Shown one piece after another: positions 36,333 through 46,702 of a stretch of 64,000 nt of DNA. The DNA is from Rhexocercosporidium sp. MPI-PUGE-AT-0058 (Eukaryota > Ascomycota > Leotiomycetes > Helotiales). The DNA is taken from positions 1,488,001-1,552,000 of the forward strand of contig JAGTJL010000008.1 in the NCBI GenBank assembly GCA_020746875.1, given 5' to 3'. The notes under the pieces are model-generated. The model was not told the DNA's origin, searched no databases, and saw only the letters and a list, made by a program, of their open reading frames with translations. The number at the start of each line of letters is the position of its first letter. Within the stretch, counting starts at the first letter, position 1. Position numbers and translations under genes: made by a program.

Positions 36333-36997
36333 ATGGCAAACCCCTACGAAGGCACACCCCCCTCCTTTCCAATTACCCCTCCAAACAAATCAAAGAAACC
36401 CCTCTAACACCATTCTCAGTCGAGCATAACATCGAGACCAGCGCTCCCAAACCCCGAACCCGCCGCCCCTCCATGTCAAGCTTCTTCAACCAACTCTCGC
36501 AGATCGAGACCGAAACCCTCTCCACCCCCACCAACAACGTGCACTCGACACCCACCCCCGTCGACGTCGCAGCCGCCGAACGGCTCCTCCAAGAACAATT
36601 CCGCGCCCTGCTCTCCACCTCCGAAGACGCAGATCCGAACACCCACCTCCTCGAATCCCTAATCACCGACCTCGACTCCCTGATCACCTCACCACCCACG
36701 AAAGTCTCCGGCGTACCACAGAGCTACCTCGACGAGCTAGAGCGGGTGGACAAGAAACATCTGAAGAAGAGCGACACGTGCCCGATCTGCAACGAGGCGT
36801 TCCTGGATGATAAGTTCCCGCTTGTGGTGGAGCTGCCGTGTCATAGGACGCATAGGTTTGATCTGGAGTGCGTGGGTCCTTGGTTGAGGTTGCAGGGGAC
36901 GTGTCCGTTGGATAGGAAGAGGTTGGTTAAGGAGAAGGTCGTGGTTGAAAAGGCGCCTGAGGAAGAGGAGGAGGATTATGATGAGATGTTTGCTTGA
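36333..36997 (+). CDS. RING finger protein (probable E3 ubiquitin ligase)
   Basis: Model of two exons (36333-36351, 36420-36997), 198 residues. The RING lies near residues 127-175: CPICNEAF, then ELPCHRTHRFDLEC, then CPLDRKRL. The last metal ligand position is Asp (CPLD), as in RBX1. The C-terminus is acidic (EEEEEDYDEMFA). Exon 1 starts at an ATG in ideal context (CCATGG) and would join in phase through an intron 36352-36419 with a GC donor, a CTAAC branch and acceptor TCTCAG, giving MANPYEVEHN. If that intron is not used, translation could start at ATG 36473 and give 174 residues with the RING intact. Substrates are unknown. Confidence 0.7.
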
Positions 36998-37584
36998 GAG
37001 GGGGATGGGGCTTGAGATGGAGGGAGGGGGAGAGGAGGAGTGTGGGCAAGGATGGCGTTTTTTGAGCGTTGATGTTTTGGAGCTTGGCTGATATCTTTAT
37101 TGAAGATGGCTTCATAGAAATCGGCTTCAGTGTTGATCTTGCTGGAGAATAGCTACTGGAGTGTGGAATTGACTGCTGGAACTTTCACAAAAAGACCTGC
37201 AGAGCTGGTTGTAGCTACCACAAACCTTCAGTATTGCAAAAGTCCACCCACTCAGAGTTACGCAAACATTTATCAACAGCAACAGCAACAGCATTCACTT
37301 TTTATGTTTTCCATTGTGCAGCTAGAACCCGGACATAGAACAGCTCAACACAATGAACTCCCACCCTTTTCCAAGCTCACAAAGCCGGCAGCCACATAGG
37401 GCAGGCCAAGCGATGAATAAACGCCCTATCAAAATCCATCAAAAAGAGAGGAAGAAAAAGGCGAAGAAGTAGTCTATTAGACGATGGTAACGTAGAGAAA
37501 ATGCAGCAAATGTGCCCGTTGCCCCTGGCCACTGGTCTACCCCATACTTCGGCAGCCACTCCGCTCCTTATCTAACCATACCTT
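36998..37584. other. intergenic between convergent genes
   Basis: No gene seen. It holds the 3' sides of the RING gene and cytochrome b5, with a CAGCAA-type run near 37276. Confidence 0.5.
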
Positions 37585-38418
37585 CTATGCCTTTCCTTCC
37601 TGGCTCTTCGTGTACTGATAAGCGCCGTATGCGAGACCGACACCAATGAGAATGAGAGCATAGAGACCGACGCCCATGCCAGTGTTGTCGCTTGAAGTAG
37701 CTGCTGTGCCAGATGGGGCAGAGACTTTGGGTGCTGGGTCACCAGGCTGAGGAGATCAATTAGTTCATGGTCAATTGTGTTTGAAGATGAAAATGCCAAT
37801 AGGTGTTTGTTCTTGGCTTGCTTCTGGGTTGAGTTTCGTACCTGGCGCTTCAACTCTCCAACTAGCAGACCCTCGAGGATCTCGCGTGCCTCGTCACTGT
37901 GTCCAACATCCTCGAATGCCTCAGTTGCGTCTTGTCCACCAACGTCGAGCAGAACTTCCTCTCCGCCTCTACAGCAAAAAAGTCAGCACAGAATCACCCC
38001 GACAGGATACAAAGGATAATAGTTCAATGGCAGTATTGAAGGAGCAAGAAACAAAAGTGGGGTCATTTCCGTGGAAATTCCGAAAGGGGGAATCCCACTC
38101 TGATAGACACTGGTGATTGATTGATTGATTGCGAAAGGGGTACGCAGCGCAGATGCAACAAGCCATCGCGGACATGTAGGCATCCTCAGTATTTCCATAT
38201 CCTGCCAGTGTCTATGTGCATACAGCGCTGTACGTCCACCCTCGACATCAATCTGTACTGCCAGAAGCGTCTGTAATCGCAAGATATTGTAAACTGTCTA
38301 CTCACGGGTGCTCATCAACGAAAGCAGTAGTATCGTAGACCTTATCGTGAATGACCATGAACAGATCCTTCTTGCTCGCGTGCGACGAGACGTCGCTGTA
38401 TGTGAATTCCTTCGACAT
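37585..38418 (-). CDS. CYB5: cytochrome b5
   Basis: Three exons on the minus strand (38306-38418, 37842-37968, 37585-37746) give 133 residues, typical for the family. The heme ligands are His37 (DEHPGGEE) and His61 ([10 protein letters not shown]), 24 residues apart as in cytochrome b5. A Pro/Ser-rich linker leads to a single C-terminal membrane span ([19 protein letters not shown]) and a short charged tail, as expected for the ER tail-anchored form. It carries electrons to desaturases, P450s and sterol enzymes. The first intron is 337 nt, by far the longest in the window. It holds an 11-bp inverted repeat (38103-38113 with 38205-38215) and an AATC tetramer run. Confidence 0.95.
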
Positions 38419-39295
38419 GATGGCTGCTGACTGTGTTGGGGGATGGGTTTGGCTTGTGAGTTCGAAATTATGCTTTCGCCGAGGTATATGCGGCGTGAGG
38501 ATTCGTGCTGGTGCAGCTTTCAATTCTTCGCGAGGAGGATCGTAGATGGCGACAAAGGAGTGTTGGAGACTCAGACTTTGCGAGGGCGAGTAGGTTGGAG
38601 TTGAGAGCGGGATGTGTGGAAACTGTGGCAGGTATCGGTTGTTCCAGATGGTTGTTATCACTTCCCGACTTTCTTTCCGCTGAGGCGCTAACACGCGATA
38701 CCGAGCTTCGGATACGCTAAAGCAGACAACAACTCTTGCGGTCAGCACATCTACAGACGCCCGATTGGCCGCTCTTCTGATGAAATTCTCTGTGGGGAAA
38801 TGGAAGACACCGGGTAAGTTTGCCTACTTGGGCAGAATGCAGTAACGATCAAAGGAGGTGTTAGGAATGGGATTTGAGCAAACAAGATTTTCTCTCTCTC
38901 CATATTGTGAACTGCTCAAATCGAGGAACTGACTGCTGATCCGTATTCTATTCAAAAGCAACTTCTTCACTAGACTCAAAGAAGGCACTTGGAGATAAGT
39001 CGGGTAGATGCCCCACATTGGGGAAGGCAGTTGAAACTTGAACGGGACTTGCCTAGGTAGTCGGGGGATCGTTTACCATGTGAGTAGGTAGCTTTTAGAA
39101 CTACATATGGGATAGGTTTTTGGGGGTAGTAAGTAACTCATGTTCTGTGATCTCCAGCTTGTGTCATATAGACTTTCGAATATAACGGAGAAAATTGATC
39201 TGGGTGGCCAAATTTCGCCTGACTCATGCCTCAATGCATGCATATCATGGCTGGCTCGTCTTTGCATTGCTGCCAGGCTGATACCTGTTACAAGG
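38419..39295. other. intergenic
   Basis: No gene supported. It contains the CYB5 promoter and the 3' side of the capping protein gene. Confidence 0.45.
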
Positions 39296-40434
39296 CTACC
39301 TCTTGTTGCTACTTCCTCCACCAATATCTTGCCCAAGACGATACCCAGCAATCTTATCCCACTCGATCTTCTGTCGGGTAATCGGTAGCTGTCTTCTTAG
39401 TCCCTTGAAAGCTCCTTCGCTCAAGTTATTGAATCCCTTGTTCACTTCTTCCTGGTACTTCTTCTCCGCAGCCGTAATCTCCCTAACTATCGTGCTCGCA
39501 GATGCCGATGAGATGGAGGCTGAAACGGGCTTTGTAGTGAGCAGGCGGACATTTCCATCCTCGTAGTAGTGGACGTCTACTTTGATAGCTCCGGAGAGAG
39601 AGGATGAGGATGGATCGAATATGTAGAGTGATCGCCACCGTCCGTTCCTGGACGCATTAGCTCGGTTCTGGGAGTGGAAGCTTGAGATCCTACCAGAAAT
39701 TGTTTGGGCTGTATTTATTGGCCACCACCAGTATAGCAACCTTCGAGTCATTTTCGATAGGGTAAACACCGTGTGATGCGTTCGGGTAGTGCTCCTTAAC
39801 GTGTGAACCTAGACTCTTTGAGAGAGACTTCCTGTCAAGCTATTAGTGAATTGTAGGATCAGAGACATCCGAGAGATATACACAAGATCCGATTGACTGC
39901 TTTCCAAGACGTAACTCTGTACCGCGCTTGCTTTCTATATTCCATCAGAATCTCTGGTCCCGTATGCCCAATGTAAGAACATGCCTGTGTGCTGTGATCG
40001 AATGTGAAACTGGACGAGTTCTCAACATCGTAATATCTTCCATCACCAAGAGAATTGTGCGAGCTGACTATGACCTTTGCACAGACAGATCAGCAGACAT
40101 CCACTTCCTATTCAGATACCCCGAACTGACATGTTGACTGCTACCAGGCAGCTTGACCGTCGCAAATTGCTCCTCATTGTATTTCTCGAACGCAGGTCCT
40201 AGCTGGGATACAAGCGCGGGGGTATCGATCGTAAGAGCTTTGATGTCTATGCCAGAAGTTTAGAATTTGATCCAATGCTTCAAGAGGGTGAAGGCTCTGT
40301 TTACCTGCGATGACATCCGCGAGCTTCCAAGCAGTTAGCATCTATGAACTTGCTTAGACGGAATGTGAGGGACTTACCTCTCCTGGGGGAGCTCCTTCCA
40401 CAAAGGCGGAAACTGTGGCAAGAGAAGAAGACAT
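39296..40434 (-). CDS. CAP1: F-actin-capping protein subunit alpha
   Basis: Seven exons on the minus strand (40378-40434, 40305-40323, 40131-40246, 39985-40074, 39882-39934, 39694-39831, 39296-39647) give 274 residues, the normal length. Conserved blocks are LADVIADIKALT, HNSLGDGRYYDVE, FDHSTQKASAVQSYVLES, VHYYEDGNVRLLTTK, and NNLSEGAFKGLRRQLPITRQ near the C-terminus. With the beta subunit it caps barbed ends of actin filaments at cortical patches. The second exon has only 19 nt. The intron 39935-39984 has a GC donor (GCATGT) and AG acceptor; using it restores STQKASAVQSY. Intron 40075-40130 has a GTCAGT donor. Confidence 0.95.
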
Positions 40435-40863
40435 CGCAGAAAGTAAATCAAGAGATGTATTTCCGCGACTACCTCGACAACCTTTAGGCAGGTCTAGGTC
40501 TGGCTGGATTGAGGTCGATTCTGGGGTTGAGACCGATTGACGGCTGGACGCTAAGCAGCGACCCCTCGTTTGTGGCTGGAGCAGGCGCAAGATGTGCTCA
40601 CGTGATACGTCACTGTATCCAAGTTGACTTTAAGGGCAGGAGGTTCATCGGTTCAAGCGAGGAATGGTATTGGACTTTGTGTTTTGTTCTTTCTTATCTA
40701 CGACTCTAGGATAATCTATATGTTGAGCATCAAGTTCGTGAGATTCAAAAGCATTTCCTTATGAGTGACCGGTCCTTGGTCCGAGCTGTTTATTATCATT
40801 GATCAGAGAGCACTATTACAAATTCGCAACTGCAGGCTACCTGTCTAAGTTGCCAGTGTCTTT
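40435..40863. other. intergenic
   Basis: No gene seen; a short gap between the tandem minus-strand genes BCKDH E1-beta and capping protein alpha. It contains the promoter of the latter. Confidence 0.5.
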
Positions 40864-42166
40864 TCAATATTCCACAGCCTTTTTGATGTTGTCGTACACC
40901 CCTATGATGAATCAGTATACAGTCTTGGTACAAAAAGGAAGTACTTACTGGCGACGTCAGGAATGTTGAATCGTTCAAACATCAGAGCCATATGGACACT
41001 CCACCCAGCAACTCTCATGACAGGTGCTTCAAGTCTCAAGAATGTCTCCTTGTCCTCTTGTATGCTGGCAGCAACCTCAGCTCCAATGCCAGCATTGACC
41101 ATACTTTCATGGACCACCAAACACCTCCCCGTCTTCCTCACACTCTTCAAAACGGTTTCCTTGTCCCAAGGATAAACAGTTCTCAAGTCTATCAACTCAA
41201 TGCTGATACCAAGGTCTTTCTCTGCCTTCTCGATTGCAGCACTGCATGTGTACAGAGGATGGCCATACGACACGATGGTCAGATCCGAGCCTTCTTTCAA
41301 TATCTCGGCTTTCGACAGAGGCAGGTAGTAAGCTCCAGTCGGGACCTGCTCGACTGCAGCTCGATACAGAGCTTTTGGTTCCATGAAGACACATGGATCG
41401 TTGCTTGCTATTGCCGAGAGTAGTAAACCTTTCGCTTGAATAGGAGATCTAGGCATGACAACCCTGAGCCCAGGGATATGTGTAAATAAACTTTCGGGTG
41501 ACTGAGAATGGTATCTGCAATCTTTATTAGCTCCATAAGACGACAAAATATTTGAACTTACAAAGCTCCATGTCCAACACCCCCGCATGGCATTCTAACA
41601 GTCAACCCTCCAACATGTCTACCTTCCTTCCCATCCCTGTATCGAAATTTCGCAGCCTCATTGACCAATTGATCAAACGCCGGATACACATAATCAGCGA
41701 ATTGAATCTCCGCAATTGCCTTCATTCCCTCAGCAGCAGCTCCAATGCCAAATCCAACTATTCCTTGTTCGCTCAACGGTGTATTGAAGACTCTCTCCGA
41801 CCCAAAATTCTCTGCCAGCCCCATACTGCAACGAAACACTCCTCCAAAGGCAACATCTTCACCAAACAATATGACCGACTCGTCGGCAGCAAGGGCGAGG
41901 CTCAAAGCATCATTGACCGATTGGAACAAGTTCATCCGCTTCGTAGTGCCATTTCGAACATCTGGGGGAAGTTCGGGGTTTTGGAGAGCCGTTTGCGAGG
42001 TATGGTTTAGTATGGGGGTTGTGGAGAATTCGGTGGGGACATTCAAACGGGCGGAAGGCGGACTTGTGGAGTAGAGCCGTGATGATGGCAGTATGGGGGT
42101 CTTGAAACTCGAGAGACAACGTGGAGGAAGTATCCCTCTTAAGAAGGATTTGTGTGATACCCTCAT
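40864..42166 (-). CDS. BCKDHB: branched-chain 2-oxoacid dehydrogenase E1 subunit beta
   Basis: Three exons on the minus strand (41562-42166, 40949-41514, 40864-40901) give 402 residues. A mitochondrial targeting leader ([20 protein letters not shown]) rich in Arg and Ser precedes the transketolase-like domain: [51 protein letters not shown], and the C-terminal domain with [13 protein letters not shown] and [22 protein letters not shown] and the overall order fit BCKDH rather than pyruvate dehydrogenase E1-beta. It pairs with the alpha subunit in the mitochondrial complex that decarboxylates the keto acids of Val, Leu and Ile. The last exon codes only 12 residues. Confidence 0.93.
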
Positions 42167-42498
42167 TTTGTGTTGGAATTTACATTGCGAGGGGTAAGGA
42201 CGAGGAATCTGGGGTAGATGTACTTTTATTGTCCTAGACTTGACGCTGTAAATAAGCCGTCTGTAAGCGTCTATCCAGATCCATGCTGAGATCCGATTGT
42301 TGCTGTGCCAACAAGACTCAAGTCCTCAGAAAACAAGATTTGGGATGGAACATCGAACCGCTGGCCACGTCGGCGTACTGGGCAGTCTGGGCATTCTGTT
42401 GTAAATAGTTATTGACAAATGAACGATTTAATTCTTCCAAAAACATCAGTTGTTTGATATCAGAAGCAGTCACTTCTGAATTGCGCCAACGAAAAGAC
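42167..42498. promoter_or_regulatory. bidirectional promoter region
   Basis: The 332 bases separate the start codons of BCKDH E1-beta (minus) and the exo-glucanase (plus). No specific factor site was recognised. Confidence 0.45.
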
Positions 42499-44579
42499 AT
42501 GGCTCCCGCCCCTCGCGAGTCACCCCGGAGAACTCGAGAGTCTCGAGAATCTCGAGAACGGAGGCATCAGCACGATCAGAAACGGACATCGAGAAGAGCG
42601 AAATATGAATCGTCATCGTCGGGAACGAGTTCACAGGTGTTATCGGTCAATGCGTTAGCAAAACTCGATCAGTTGAACCGAAAGGAAGGCTCGAGGCCAG
42701 CGGAGGTCACACCAACAAAGCCTAGGAGGAAAAGGCAGCATAGAGAGGTTGTGGAGGAGAAGATTGTGGTGGAAAAGAGGCGGCAGCATAAAAGAAAGAA
42801 GAGGAGGGTAGTGAGCGGCGCATTACTTGAGGAAGGAGACAGTTCGAGACTGAAGGGGATAAGGGGAGGAGCGCGGTATGAGAAAGACGAGTATGATTCG
42901 GAAGCCGGTGGAGGGAAGAAGAAGCGGTTATGTTGGTTGCCCTCCCAAATGACCTTGCGATTTTGGGCTAACAGAAGTCAGGGCTCTGGGTTGGAATAGC
43001 ATTGGTTGTTCTACTTATCATAATCGTGGTCGCAGTAGTCGTCAGTCAGAAAAAGTCCTCGAAATCCAGCTCATCAAGCTCGAGCAGTTCATCCTCAAGC
43101 GACAGCAAACCTTCAAACTCGAATCTCAACGGTATATCGGAATCGGATATTCCAGCAGAGGCTAAAGGGACGGATTTGGATCCTTTTTCCTGGTACGACA
43201 CGACAGATTTTAACGTCACATACACGGCAGTCACGGTGGGAGGTCTTCCGATCATGGGACTGAACTCGGAATGGGACGATTCGAAAAGTGCTACTTCAAA
43301 CTCTCCCCCTATATCGAAGTCATGGGGATCATATGCCGACACGCCTGCCAGAGGAGTAAACCTTGGAGGATGGCTCTCGTTGGAACCATTTATCACTCCG
43401 TCTCTATTCAATTATCCAGGTGTTGTTGACGAATGGACGTTGACGGAGCATTTGGGAACTGGAGCAAAAGCGGCTTTGGAAAAGCACTACGCAACATTTG
43501 TGACAGAGCAGACTTTTAAAGATATTGCAGCTGCTGGATTGGATCACGTTCGAATACCATTCTCGTATTGGGCGGTGGTAACTTACGACGGCGATCCATA
43601 TGTTTACCGAGTATCTTGGAGGTATCTGCTCAGAGGCATTGAGTGGGCTCGTAAACATGGTCTTCGAATCAATCTCGATCTTCACGGAATACCTGGGAGT
43701 CAAAATGGGTGGAATCACAGTGGTCGCCTGGGTGCAATTGGGTGGCTGAATGGGCCCGATGGAGCTTTAAATGCCAATCGCTCACTTACAATCCACGACC
43801 AACTCTCTCAGTTCTTCTCGCAGGACCGATACAAGAACATCATCACATTCTACGGTCTCGCCAATGAACCAAAGATGACTTCACTGCAGACTTCGGACGT
43901 CCTGGCGTGGACCGTCAGTGCTTATGAGCTTGTCCGTAAGAATGGTATCAAAGCATGGGTGGTGTTTGGAGATGGGTTCATGGGTCTTGGAAACTGGAAA
44001 GGCAAGCTCTCGGGTTATGATGGCCTCGTCCTGGATGTACACCAATATGTGATTTTCAACAAGAATCAAATCGACTTCACTCATTCGAAGAAAATCGACT
44101 ACGCTTGTTCAGACTGGAGCACCCAAACCGAGCAGAGTATGAGCGTATCAACCGGATTCGGCCCTACTATATTCGCTGAATGGTCACAGGCAGACACTGA
44201 CTGCGCTCCCAATCTCAACAATGTTGGATGGGGAACTCGGTGGGAGGGCAACTATAAATCAGGCGATTCTTCTACCGAAGTTCTCACACCAGGCTGCCCG
44301 GCGAAAAGCTCGGCGTGTAGTTGCGCGAATGCCAACTCTGATCCGAGCACCTATAGCGACTCCTACAAGCAATTCTTGCAGATGTTTGCGGAAGCTCAGA
44401 TGCACAGCTTTGAGAAGGGCTGGGGCTGGTTCTACTGGACTTGGGCGACAGAAGGAGCTACGCAATGGAGCTACCAACGAGGTCTTGCGGCAGGAATTCT
44501 ACCGAAGAAGGCGTATGCGCCCGAGTTCAATTGTTCGGCTAGCATTCCGAGCTATTCGGACTTACCCGAGTACTATTGA
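42499..44579 (+). CDS. membrane-anchored exo-beta-1,3-glucanase, GH5
   Basis: Two exons (42499-42931, 42982-44579) give 676 residues. A long basic cytosolic part (many RESRE and KRRQHKRKKRR stretches) precedes one membrane span (about residues 145-167, RLWLWVGIALVVLL), then a poly-Ser stalk and the GH5 barrel. Marks are RGVNLGGWLSLEPFITPS, LDHVRIPFSYW, INLDLHGIPGSQNGWNHSG, the acid/base Glu440 in LANEPK, and the nucleophile Glu544 in IFAEWS. This is the type II ExgD-like form that trims beta-1,3-glucan in the wall. The intron 42932-42981 has the unusual donor GTTGGT; a better-looking GTTATG at 42927 would break the frame. Confidence 0.9.
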
Positions 44580-45584
44580 GAGAAGACAGGGTCAATGAGG
44601 TATATAAAGGCATAAAGAGAGACGGATGTACAATGGTATTGATGCAAAACATGCACTGGGCATCTATTAGATGGTTATATGTCTCAACACAGAGATATGG
44701 AGTTTGGAGTCGGGTCTTTAGGATATGTATTTGTCGGAGTCTTGATGATGCAATGCTAAGTTACAGTAGCGTATCCCATGGAATGGCAACTTGCTTGCAC
44801 ATTTTAGCGCCATAATTTGAGGTAGCTGCATAGAATGCAGTTCGACTATTAAAAGAATTCTAAGAAGATCAAAAGAAATTGAGAGTTTGAAATAATATTT
44901 GTAGCTTTCTAGAACACTTTTTAGAGGTTGTGATAGCTGACTTGTATTGTTGTGAAAACGAGGTCTCCTTTCAAATGGCGCTAAGATGTGTTTATGCCAG
45001 TTCATGGGATAAAGAACCTGAATGTTTGTCTTCGAAAGGGGCCTAAGCGAATCAGTAAATGTGAATGTAAATGTGCCGAAGTTACACAACTGATTGGCTC
45101 TCCTATGGTATAGGGTGCCACAGGAGTCGAGATAAGTGCTTAGTATTGATACCATGTCGTCAGATATCCTCGGACTTTTGCTTCCACTAGCCATCGCTGC
45201 AATATACATACATGCCTGCCACGCTGCACTTCCCATACTTTCAAGTTCCCGTAACCTATGTATAATACTCTCGAAACGCGAGTGTCTTGCCGGAGTAAGC
45301 CTTATTCGCAGAAGGAAAGATTGCAACCTTTCGGAATTCGGGATGCTTCAGCTCCACGCGTCATGTCATCTTTAAATCCCACGTGACTACGTGATTAGCG
45401 TGTTTTCATCTTCGAATTTCGCATAAGAGTTCCCAACCCCTCATTTTTGCTTCCTTACAATCGTAACCACGTATCCTGAATAACAATAACCAAACAAGAA
45501 GCCGAAAGGAAAGTACTCGAAACGTACTTTTCTCTGTTGAATACAATTTATTAATCTCGCCCCTCTAATACAGTACTTACAATC
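44580..45584. other. intergenic
   Basis: No gene supported; AT-rich in 44800-45100. It holds the 3' side of the glucanase and the promoter of the MYND gene. Confidence 0.45.
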
Positions 45585-46266
45585 ATGGTAACTCGGCCAG
45601 TACGAATCGAATTCATGTGCGGTGGCACTACGCCCCTTATGTAAGTTGATCAACCAACGCAAAATCCTCACTCCAAATCTTAGAAATCAAAATCAAAGGC
45701 TAAGTACTTCCAATGTTAGTTTCACACACAACCTCCCAAGCTCGCTGATTGAAAAGGCACAGTCAAACCCTTCTGCCCAAGATCCCGAATTCATGAATGC
45801 CTTCGCGTCCGTCGTGAAGCCTATCGTCACACAACACACGCAAGCTGTATTCGCCGCCTGCCAGCGCGAATGTTGCATTTGCAAAGCTCCAGCTACACAT
45901 CCAACTCTAACGCCCATGTCATGGCTCCACAACCCCGATCCCTTCATCAACGTCCTCGCCTGCCCCGTTTGCCCCAAACCAAGTTGTGATACGGGAGCAA
46001 GACAGAATATCCAAATGCTCATGGCGCAAATTGCTGGAGCCCCAGTCGGTACTGAGGGAAAGAATAAAGCCGAGGCGGTCATAGGGGAAGTCATGCCGTG
46101 TAATGTTTGTAATAAGGGTGAGAAGACCTTCAAGTGTGGTCGGTGCAAGATTGCTTTTTATTGCGGAAGGAACATCAGGTGGATGATTGGCCGCGTCATA
46201 AGAAGGCTTGCAAGAAGGTCACTAGGGGCTACTAGGAATCAGGTTCGGGGAATGAGTTCCCGATGA
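45585..46266 (+). pseudogene. MYND zinc-finger protein with a one-base frameshift in the finger
   Basis: Two exons (45585-45640, 45684 onward) with a 43-nt intron. The frame covers an N-terminal part with CCICKAP and CPVCPKPSCDTG, then the MYND finger CNVCNKGEKTFKCGRCKIAFYC. At about 46165-46168 one base is missing. As read, the frame goes on to a foreign tail ending at 46266 (212 residues). One base over, the expected finger end follows: KEHQVDDWPRHKKACKKV, then a stop at 46233-46235. MYND fingers bind proline-rich partners and occur in proteins such as Mss51. Without the last Cys/His ligands the finger should not fold fully. A sequencing error is the simplest alternative. Confidence 0.65.
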
Positions 46267-46702
46267 TGGAATTTCCGACATCCATCTTCATGTGGGAGCA
46301 GCTCTCTGATTTGGCCTGCGGCAAGAAATTCTTGCTTACTGAGTGTATTGGTATTCGGCATCTAGTAGGTTAAGAAAATTTGAAGTCTTATGGGCTGGTT
46401 TCTAATACTCGGTGGTTATTGGAGAAGGTTAGTACGTTCTTACAAGGCAAATGTGCCCCAAAATCAAGTCATGTTTCTTAGATTGGGGGGTGCAACATAA
46501 ATCGAGGCTGTCGTCAACAACCGTAAATGTTCGAGATGGATGTTCAAGCTAAGTTAGTAACACAGGACCTCCAAAATGGTATATATTATCTTTTTAAGGG
46601 AACCAAAAAAGCAAGACCTTCTAGCCCAACATCGAACGAGTTTCGCCTACCACAGCGGGTACAGATGCTTTCGTTGGTCTCCCAAAAATTAATACAGGGC
46701 AA
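46267..46702. other. intergenic between convergent genes
   Basis: No gene seen. This is the shared 3' side of the MYND gene and the SLATT gene. Confidence 0.5.
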
